Translations under genes and position numbers: made by a program | Notes under the pieces: model-generated | Seen by the model: the letters and a program-made list of their open reading frames with translations, nothing else | Database searches by the model: none | What the model was told of the DNA's origin: nothing | From: Flavobacteriales bacterium UBA5871 | Lineage (GTDB): Bacteria; Bacteroidota; Bacteroidia; Flavobacteriales_D; Crocinitomicaceae | Direction: 5' to 3' | Length of the DNA: 6,668 bases | Assembly: GCA_002432085.1 (NCBI GenBank) | Contig: DJFN01000229.1 | Location: 1 to 6,668, forward strand | In this document: one piece after another, positions 1 through 5,038 of the stretch | Numbering within the stretch: the first letter of the stretch is position 1 | Layout of the letters: every line of letters begins with the position of its first letter

Positions 1-305
1 AATGGAATGGTATCCTTCTTCTGGTTTTTGTCCACTTTCTTTACGATGTTGATATCCTTGATCTCGTATGCACCACGATACAGGTGAATATCGATATCCT
101 CGACGTGCCCGTAGTATTCCTCCAGGTTCGCGAGCTTGTTGTTCACATAACGCAGGACGATGTACGGCAGGATCAGCCGGAAAATAACCAGCGCGGCTAT
201 GATCGACAGCCAGATGATCCACCGTTTTCTGCGACGTCGCTTTTTTTCTTCAGGTGTTCGGTTTTTCCCACGGGCGTTCTTTTTCGTTGCTTCTCTCTTT
301 TCCAT
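1..305 (-). CDS. DUF748 (AsmA-like) membrane-anchored protein, N-terminal part
   Basis: The 5' part of a gene that runs off the left edge; 101 complete codons are visible from the ATG at 303-305. Seen: residues 1-28 are very basic (KKRRRRKR just before the membrane segment). One hydrophobic helix follows at about residues 29-50 (WIIWLSIIAALVIF...), and then the motif YVNNKLANLEEYYGHVEDID at about 56-75, followed by HLYRGAYEIKDINI. Family knowledge: this arrangement, with a short cytoplasmic basic tail, one anchor, then 'YVN..L....Y.GHV.DIDIHL.RGAY.I', is what I recognise as the start of Bacteroidota DUF748 proteins. These are large AsmA/Mdm10-like envelope proteins that sit in the inner membrane with a periplasmic beta-rich body. 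Their exact role is unsettled; envelope or lipid homeostasis is the usual suggestion. The gene follows the flavoprotein gene on the same strand after 131 bases. No Shine-Dalgarno or perfect TAnnTTTG promoter is visible. The start is chosen because it gives the complete basic tail and anchor. Confidence 0.75.
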   Translation of the reverse strand, partial: MEKREATKKNARGKNRTPEEKKRRRRKRWIIWLSIIAALVIFRLILPYIVLRYVNNKLANLEEYYGHVEDIDIHLYRGAYEIKDINIVKKVDKNQKKDTIP

Positions 306-377
306 TGTTGCGTTCGTTAGGATATGTAAAAAATTGGAGCATGTAATGGAAATGCTTGTATGTGAGAGAGAAGTTAT

Positions 378-398
378 AAAAAAGGGAAGCCCGATCCC
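378..398 (-). terminator. weak candidate terminator after the pirin/flavoprotein operon
   Basis: On the minus strand GGGA-TCGGGCT-TCCC is followed directly by six T residues, about 40 bases past the stop codon at 437. The stem is only 4 bp with a 7-base loop, so it would be weak. The position and T-run fit a terminator, but the stem is not convincing alone. Confidence 0.25.
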
Positions 399-403
399 GA
401 TTA

Positions 404-417
404 TTAAACTAGTTTAA
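404..417. repeat. 14-bp perfect palindrome TTAAACTAGTTTAA
   Basis: The sequence TTAAACTAGTTTAA is identical to its reverse complement and lies in the 131-base spacer between the flavoprotein stop and the DUF748 start, about 20 bases past the stop. It could be an operator for a dimeric regulator of the downstream gene, or a weak AT-rich hairpin (TTAAA-CTAG-TTTAA) adding to transcription termination. No known operator consensus is recognised, so the function is inference. Confidence 0.4.
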
Positions 418-436
418 CAACCGGCCGGGTGCCTGT

Positions 437-973
437 TCAGCTCGCCTGGACGCTTGCTTTAACAGCGACGATTTTCTCGTGGTATTCCTTGCGAAGCTCC
501 TCATCCAGAATGCCTTTCTCTTTGCTGAAGTTCTGTTCGAAAGAAGGCAACGAGAAGGTCTCGACGATTACCGCGGCGTGTTTTGGAAATCGTGTAATCC
601 CATATTGCAAAGAGTTCTTTCCACCATATCCGCCCGGCGATGTGCTCATCAGGAACATAGGCTTGTTGCCGAATGCTTTTCCGTCGATGCGCGACGACCA
701 GTCGAATACGTTTTTGAAGGCCGCCGTACAGTTTCCGTTGTGCTCTGCCATTGAAATAATGTAGAATTCGCCCCACGCAAGATCTTTAAGAAACCGGTGC
801 GCCTGTTCCGGATAGCCTTCTTTTTCACGATCGACCGAGAAAACGGGCATGTCGTAGTCGTTCAGATCGAGCAAACGGATTTCGGCATCCGGGAAATGTG
901 TCATGGTGTGTTCAACGAGCTGTTTGTTGATGGAGTGTTTGCTGGTGCTCGCTGCAAATGCGATGATTTTCAT
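437..973 (-). CDS. NAD(P)H-dependent FMN reductase-family flavoprotein
   Basis: A complete 178-residue protein of the flavodoxin-like NADPH-dependent FMN reductase family (PF03358, chromate/azo/quinone reductase type), the usual length for these cytosolic enzymes. Seen: the beta1-loop phosphate-binding segment KIIAFAASTSKHSINKQL (residues 2-19), with STSKHSIN taking the place of the family's GSxRxxSxN. Residues 77-92 read AEHNGNCTAAFKNVFDW-like, the counterpart of the family motif PEYNxxxPxxLKNxxDW that contacts the isoalloxazine ring. STSPGGYGG follows at 110-118, a glycine-rich loop near the flavin. Known: members bind FMN and transfer electrons from NAD(P)H to flavins, quinones, azo dyes or metal oxyanions; the physiological substrate cannot be read from sequence. 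The start ATG lies 16 bases after the pirin stop, so the two are almost certainly co-transcribed. The P-to-A/M change before EHNG is mildly unusual. The specific substrate is not assigned. Confidence 0.88.
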   Translation of the reverse strand: MKIIAFAASTSKHSINKQLVEHTMTHFPDAEIRLLDLNDYDMPVFSVDREKEGYPEQAHRFLKDLAWGEFYIISMAEHNGNCTAAFKNVFDWSSRIDGKAFGNKPMFLMSTSPGGYGGKNSLQYGITRFPKHAAVIVETFSLPSFEQNFSKEKGILDEELRKEYHEKIVAVKASVQAS

Positions 974-989
974 GTTTATGTGTTTTCGA

Positions 990-1871
990 TTATGAGATGC
1001 GGGGTTCGGGAAGCGGAATAAACCCGGTTTCGCCCGGTATTTTAGGGAAAGTCTGTGCGATCCAGCGTTCTTTAGCCTGGTCGATCAATGTCTGTGTTGT
1101 TGCCACGAAGTTCCAGAAGATCAGTCGTTCTTTCGTAAAGGGCTCGCCACCGAAAATATAGATGGTGGCGTTTTCAGCCAGCTCGAACGAGCACATCTTC
1201 GTTTCTTTCGAAACAAGCAGCTGCTTTGGTCCGAAGGAATGTCCGTCACTTTCCAGTGCACCTTCGAGAATGTAAATGCCGCTTTCACCAAACAATTCGT
1301 TGCCGAGGTCGATGGTCTGGCGTGTCGTCGATTTCAGCTCGATTAAATACAGCGGACTGTAAACCGGAACCGGTGATTTATGACCGAGTGTTTCGCCTGC
1401 AATCAGCTTGAAATGAACCCCATTGGTTTCCCATTGCGGAATGGCATCTTCCGAAGCGTGAAAGAACTCGGGTTGCATTTCTTCCAAATGATCGGGGAGA
1501 GCGACCCAGATCTGCAGTCCATGAAGTGTTTTCGGTTTTCCGCGAAGTGCATCAGGCGTTCGTTCCGAGTGAACGATTCCGGAGCCGGCCGTCATCCAGT
1601 TGACTTGTCCCGGAGTGATCTCGACGGAAGTTCCCAGGCTGTCGCGGTGCATCATAGCGCCTTCGAACAGATAAGTCAGCGTTGATAAACCGATATGCGG
1701 GTGCGGACCGATATCCATGTTCTCCGATTCGGAAAGCGTTGCCGGTCCCATATGATCGATAAAAATGAACGGGCCAACCATGCGTTTACCGCGAAAGGGA
1801 AGCAATCGTCCGACCATGAAATTGCCAATGTTGGCAGGCCGTTCTTCGATGATGAGATCTATATTGGACAT
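990..1871 (-). CDS. Pirin family protein (bicupin, iron-binding)
   Basis: A complete 293-residue protein with both pirin domains, close to the normal family length (about 230-300). Seen: the N-terminal cupin carries GPFIFIDHMGP (33-43) and HPHIGLSTLTYLFEG (57-71), followed by H101-S-E103 in GSGIVHSERTP. His57, His59, His101 and Glu103 match the four metal ligands of characterised pirins at nearly the same numbers. The C-terminal pirin domain is seen around 190-275, with GIYILEGAL and the conserved GGEPFTKERLIFWNFVATT. Known: pirins bind a non-haem Fe(II); some show quercetin 2,3-dioxygenase activity, while eukaryotic pirin is a redox-sensing transcription co-regulator. Which applies here is unknown. 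It is the first gene of a likely two-gene operon with the flavoprotein. The start MSNIDLIIEERP is preferred because it keeps the full conserved N-terminus; the next Met (18) would remove it. A strong -7 element ends only four bases upstream of this ATG. Confidence 0.93.
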   Translation of the reverse strand: MSNIDLIIEERPANIGNFMVGRLLPFRGKRMVGPFIFIDHMGPATLSESENMDIGPHPHIGLSTLTYLFEGAMMHRDSLGTSVEITPGQVNWMTAGSGIVHSERTPDALRGKPKTLHGLQIWVALPDHLEEMQPEFFHASEDAIPQWETNGVHFKLIAGETLGHKSPVPVYSPLYLIELKSTTRQTIDLGNELFGESGIYILEGALESDGHSFGPKQLLVSKETKMCSFELAENATIYIFGGEPFTKERLIFWNFVATTQTLIDQAKERWIAQTFPKIPGETGFIPLPEPRIS

Positions 1872-1875
1872 GGAT

Positions 1876-1909
1876 CAAATGTAGGAATATTCTAAGAAAA
1901 GTGTTTCAA
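1876..1909 (-). promoter_or_regulatory. Bacteroidota-type promoter of the pirin operon
   Basis: On the minus strand TACATTTG (1883 to 1876) matches the Bacteroidota -7 consensus TAnnTTTG exactly. A TTG (1909 to 1907) lies 23 bases upstream, at the long end of the published 17-23 spacing for the -33 element. The -7 box ends four bases before the pirin ATG, so the transcript would start at or within a few bases of the start codon, giving a leaderless or near-leaderless mRNA. The sequence match is direct; activity is inferred. Confidence 0.55.
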
Positions 1910-1914
1910 GGCAG

Positions 1915-2079
1915 CTCCCGCAGATCTCGTTAAGGGGTTCCCGCAGATTCCGCAGATGCTCGCAGATGTTTTTTGCAAGGTTTCTGTGGTGTTTTCATTC
2001 TGCACTATTCCCTATCATACATACACAGTACTGCAAACTATAACAATTACTCTGCGCTGATCTGCGGAATCTGCGGGAG
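1915..2079. repeat. CGCAGAT-unit inverted-repeat element (MITE/REP-like)
   Basis: CCCGCAGATTCCGCAGAT at 1940-1957 is the exact reverse complement of ATCTGCGGAATCTGCGGG at 2060-2077, and one more pair (T1939/A2078) extends it to 19 bp. Inside this, after a 3x3 mismatch, CGCAGA at 1961-1966 pairs with TCTGCG at 2051-2056. The whole could fold into one long stem with an AT-rich 84-base loop (1967-2050). A further partial copy, CTCCCGCAGAT, lies at 1915-1925 and is complementary to 2069-2079. The element sits between the terminator of the T9SS gene and the pirin promoter and contains no credible gene. From memory, CGCAGAT-rich repeats recur between genes in Bacteroidota genomes; I could not verify this here. 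It may be a REP- or MITE-like element. No target-site duplication was found. Confidence 0.7.
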
Positions 2080-2112
2080 ACTATCGCTACAGGAGACTGG
2101 ATTCATCATTCT

Positions 2113-2146
2113 AAAACAAAAAAGGCCGCCCGAAAGCAGCCTCTTT
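2113..2146 (-). terminator. Rho-independent terminator of the T9SS surface-protein gene
   Basis: On the minus strand GGCTGC-TTTCGG-GCGGCC forms a GC-rich stem (one G-T pair) that is extended by AAAAGA upstream pairing with the following T-run; the tail is TTTTTTGTTTTAG. It begins about 20 bases past the stop codon at 2167. Stem, loop and T-tract are all canonical. Confidence 0.9.
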
Positions 2147-2166
2147 TACCTAATAAACAGAGAAAG

Positions 2167-4713
2167 TTATTTCACAACGCTGAATTTGATTGTTTTCGTT
2201 GTGTCGTTTGTACGGATAACAGTATAATAGAATCCTTGAGCAAACGTCGTTGCGTCGAACGCGATCTCGTGGCTTCCGGCTTCGAAGTTACCGTTGGCAA
2301 CTGTTTCGATGATCTGGCCGTTCGCGTTCATGATCACGATCTCCAGTGCTGTTTCAGCCGACAGGTCGATAGCGATTATTGCCTTCTCGGAAAGCGGGTT
2401 CGGGTAAACGATCGCGTTGTTCAGTGCTTCCAGCTCGTCGATACCTACAGTGATGTCAACTGTGAAAGTCGTATCGTCTGAGCAGTCGCCGTTGATAGCA
2501 GTCAATGTTACTTCGTATGCGCCGCTTGCTGTGTAAGCATGAGTCGGGCTTGCCTGAGAAGAGCTGCTGAAGTCACCGAAATCCCATGAGTAAGAATCAG
2601 CGTCAACAGAAGCGTTGCTGAATACAACCACGTAATCTGTGATCGAAACGATGTTAGCGTTCGCCATTGGTTGGTCGTTCACTGTAACAACTACGTCGGC
2701 AGATTGACCTACACCGTCGCAAGCGTCAGCGTTGGTTGTTGTAACGTGGTACGTGCCAGCGGTAGAAACGGTGATGGATTGTGTCTCGGCACCGTTCGAC
2801 CAGTCGTATGAGTCTGCTTCGGAAGCAGTCAGTGTTACTTCTTCGCCTTCGCACAGCTCAACTGAACCGGTGATCTGAATCGTCGGCTGTGGAGCGTTGG
2901 AAACGTTTACTGTTACAGCAGCGGAAGTAGCCTCGCAGCCTTCAGCGTTCTCAACGGTTACCGTATAAGAACCGGAAGCATTTACGGTGATGGTTTGTGT
3001 CGTAGGACCGTTCGACCATTCGTAAGCTGTTGCAGCAGGAGCTGTCAGATCAACGGAACCACCTGTACAGAAAGAAGTAGGGCCGTTTGGTGTGATTACC
3101 GGCGTAGCAGGAAGAGCATGTACTTCAACCGTGATCATCGTGCGTGGACCCTCTGTGCCTTCGGCATTTGCCTGGCTAACGTAGAAATTGAATGTTCCTG
3201 CTGTTGCAGTTGAAGGAACCGGTGCAGTAGCAGAGGATGTTCCGCCAATTGCCTGGGTATACCACTTCAAGGTGTTGCCTGATCCTGCAGTTGCAGAAAG
3301 AGCCGTAGCTGTTTCGCCTACACAGTATTCAACAGAAGCGGTTGCAGCCGGCGCTGTCAATACAAACGGAAGGATCGTAGCGTCAGTGAAGTCGTAGTTG
3401 CTCAGCAGCGGTGAAGAGCCTGCAGGACGGTAGTCAGGAGCGGTGTAGTTGTATGGTGTAACAAGAATACCTGTGGTAGCAGCCAGTGAATCGTTGAAGC
3501 TCGTTCCGAACCATCCGATGATGTTGAAAGAGCTTCCTGCGTTTTTCTGTGTCACTTTATTCGTTGTGGAACCGGCGATGAGGTTACGGGTGAATTTCAG
3601 TGATCCGGAAGTTGCGTTAGCTTCGGAAGCGGTTCCGTCGATGTGAACACCTGTTTTGAAATCCATGAACAGGGAGTTGTAGATTCTCAGAGCAGTGTTA
3701 CGACGAAGACGCAGTGCGCGCTGGTAACCTGCGGCTACGGTAGCTCCTGTGTTGCCACGGAATGGTCCGATAGCCGTAATGTTGGAGAAAATAGCGCTTG
3801 TCTGTGGCGTTGCAGCAGATCCTGAAGCGTCGTTATCTGATTCGAAACCTTCGGAAGTGGAAACAGCCGGGTTATCAGCGATGTTCGGGTCACGGACGAT
3901 CAAACCGAATTGTACATGGCCGCGGAAACCGAAATCCGTATCGAAATCGTCATCGAGGTTACGGTAAGAAACCAGGTGGTGTGCGTTAACCGTTCCGCCG
4001 AACCATTCGAATCCATCGTCGTTGCAGAAAGACACCTGGATGTGGTGGAGCGATGTGCCGCGACCTACGGAACCAAGCGTGATACCGTTGATTTCTTTAT
4101 CTGTCTGATAAACATATCCCGGGAATTCGATACGAACATACTGGAGGCTTCCTGAGTTGTCCTCATCGTTTGGTGAAGCACCGCCGCCGAATTGTGTATC
4201 AGGAGAAGGAGCAATACCTTCGATGTTCGCGATACCTGTAGGCTGGTTGTTGGACGCGCGACCAAGGAGAATGATTCCGCCCCAGTCACCGGCAGCACGC
4301 GCACCGGCAGCCTGGTTGGAAGTGAAGACGATCGGAGCATTTTCCGTACCGTTCGCGATCAGTTTGGAACCTTGTGTGATGAACAGACCTGAACCTGCAA
4401 CTGCTTTGTCGCCGAGGATAGTCGTTCCCGGCTCGATTGTCAGGGTTGCGCCGTTCTTTACATAAATCTGTCCCTGGAGCAGGTAAACGTTGTTCGCTGT
4501 CCAGGTTGTGTTGTTGGTGATGCTGGTTGATACCGTTACTGTTGGGGCACCATGCGGTGTGTTTTGCGGATCCCAGTCAGTCCAGTTGTCTGTCCACATC
4601 GCTTCCGGAGCAGGGGCAAACGCGCCACGGTAGCTGGTTGGAACAAAGAATGATTGACTTACAGCGATTGTGCTGAGGGAAGCAAAGATCGCCGACATGT
4701 ACATTTTTTTCAT
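2167..4713 (-). CDS. Secreted beta-helix/Ig/PKD protein with T9SS type A sorting domain
   Basis: A complete 848-residue protein. Seen, in order: a signal peptide (residues 1-19; KK, then hydrophobic MSAIFASLSTIAVS). A parallel beta-helix-like region follows at about 57-450, with short repeating strands such as IYVKNGATLTIEPGTTI, KLIANGTENAPIVFTS, WGGIILLG and INGITLGSVG, and an acidic patch DDDFDTD (254-260). Three Ig-like modules come next (about 452-531, 538-604 and 612-678), then a PKD domain (about 682-756, WDFGD at 710-714). The end is a type A T9SS C-terminal domain (about 757-848) with YPNP at 770-773, NANGQIIE and GFYY at 827-830, finishing KTIKFSVVK. Known: such domains direct export through the Sec and T9SS routes to the cell surface. 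Inference: a surface-attached adhesin or ligand-binding protein. No catalytic motif is recognised. The helical part resembles beta-helix proteins I recall being encoded near TonB receptors in this phylum. The ATG at 4713 is chosen because it gives a normal signal peptide. Confidence 0.9.
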   Translation of the reverse strand: MKKMYMSAIFASLSTIAVSQSFFVPTSYRGAFAPAPEAMWTDNWTDWDPQNTPHGAPTVTVSTSITNNTTWTANNVYLLQGQIYVKNGATLTIEPGTTILGDKAVAGSGLFITQGSKLIANGTENAPIVFTSNQAAGARAAGDWGGIILLGRASNNQPTGIANIEGIAPSPDTQFGGGASPNDEDNSGSLQYVRIEFPGYVYQTDKEINGITLGSVGRGTSLHHIQVSFCNDDGFEWFGGTVNAHHLVSYRNLDDDFDTDFGFRGHVQFGLIVRDPNIADNPAVSTSEGFESDNDASGSAATPQTSAIFSNITAIGPFRGNTGATVAAGYQRALRLRRNTALRIYNSLFMDFKTGVHIDGTASEANATSGSLKFTRNLIAGSTTNKVTQKNAGSSFNIIGWFGTSFNDSLAATTGILVTPYNYTAPDYRPAGSSPLLSNYDFTDATILPFVLTAPAATASVEYCVGETATALSATAGSGNTLKWYTQAIGGTSSATAPVPSTATAGTFNFYVSQANAEGTEGPRTMITVEVHALPATPVITPNGPTSFCTGGSVDLTAPAATAYEWSNGPTTQTITVNASGSYTVTVENAEGCEATSAAVTVNVSNAPQPTIQITGSVELCEGEEVTLTASEADSYDWSNGAETQSITVSTAGTYHVTTTNADACDGVGQSADVVVTVNDQPMANANIVSITDYVVVFSNASVDADSYSWDFGDFSSSSQASPTHAYTASGAYEVTLTAINGDCSDDTTFTVDITVGIDELEALNNAIVYPNPLSEKAIIAIDLSAETALEIVIMNANGQIIETVANGNFEAGSHEIAFDATTFAQGFYYTVIRTNDTTKTIKFSVVK
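2680..3093 (-). repeat. Tandem pair of homologous Ig-like modules
   Basis: Residues 541-604 (2902-3093) and 613-678 (2680-2877) of the T9SS protein are two copies of one module. Each has an early Cys (SFCTGGSVDL / ELCEGEEVTL), a Y-x-WSNG-x-x-TQ-ITV core (AYEWSNGPTTQTITV / SYDWSNGAETQSITV), then G-Y-x-V-T and a late Cys (C593 / C665). The likeness is still visible in DNA: CACCGTTCGACCA near 2790 and GACCGTTCGACCA near 3006 (plus strand). This suggests a duplication that has since diverged, with one possible disulphide per module. Confidence 0.75.
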
Positions 4714-4751
4714 TTCGTTATCATTTTTAGATGGGACAAAGTTCCGTTCGC

Positions 4752-4779
4752 AACCTTGTTTTGGAATTAGATCAAGGTT
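4752..4779. repeat. 7-bp inverted repeat upstream of the T9SS gene
   Basis: AACCTTG (4752-4758) and CAAGGTT (4773-4779) are perfect reverse complements separated by 14 bases. The repeat is centred about 50 bases upstream of the ATG at 4713. The size and location fit either an operator half-site pair or a small hairpin in the 5' leader. A 7-bp repeat can arise by chance, so the function is only inferred. Confidence 0.35.
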
Positions 4780-4964
4780 AAACTTGAAGGAAATCTATGT
4801 TAAGGTGATTTTAAGAACCCGAATGACTCTTCACATGGGCGTAAGATGCGCTAAATGGATTTTCTGAATCCTTTTAGTTTTCGGGAGGTTGTAGTTGAAA
4901 AACGCGTGCGGGTTAAGATTGGTTTAACAGTAGAAGCAGATGAAAGTGATCGGATTTTTTCCTG

Positions 4965-5019
4965 AAAAACGAAAAGGCACATCGGAATCCACCTTGGGCG
5001 GAGTACCGACATGCCTTTT
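4965..5019 (-). terminator. Long rho-independent terminator of the TonB-dependent receptor gene
   Basis: On the minus strand AAAAGGCATGTCGG (5019 to 5006) pairs with CCGATGTGCCTTTT (4985 to 4972) in a 14-bp stem with two adjacent G-T pairs. The 20-base loop can itself fold (TCCGCC-CAA-GGTGGA). A T-rich tail, TTTTCGTTTTTC, follows. It begins about 20 bases past the receptor stop codon. This is unusually long but otherwise a normal intrinsic terminator, and it separates the receptor transcript from the T9SS gene. Confidence 0.85.
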
Positions 5020-5038
5020 ACTATGAAGGATCGTTGTT

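Larger units (their letters stand above)
4714..5038. other. Intergenic region between receptor and T9SS gene
   Basis: A 325-base stretch without a gene. It holds the receptor terminator (4965-5019) and, nearer the T9SS gene, a short inverted repeat (4752-4779). The T9SS gene should have its own promoter here, but no perfect TAnnTTTG is present on the minus strand. The nearest match is TAGATTTC (4797 to 4790), one base off, without a TTG at 17-23 bases. No tRNA, riboswitch or small gene was recognised; short frames across it run into the receptor in the wrong frame. Confidence 0.6.

Noticed and set aside
421..436. CCGGCCGG-containing GC-rich spot as a terminator stem after the flavoprotein gene
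   Set aside because: The self-complementary core leaves no room for a loop and is not followed by a T-run on the minus strand.
1915..2079. CRISPR array
   Set aside because: The CGCAGAT units are too short, unevenly spaced and in inverted orientation; there are no regular spacers or cas genes.
1973..2227. An 84-codon plus-strand open frame in the pirin upstream region
   Set aside because: It starts in the loop of the inverted repeat, runs through one repeat arm and the T9SS gene terminator, and ends inside the T9SS gene. No homology or translation signal is visible.
4714..4965. Riboswitch or small RNA upstream of the T9SS gene
   Set aside because: Apart from one 7-bp inverted repeat, no conserved riboswitch core (for example cobalamin, TPP or SAM motifs) was recognised.
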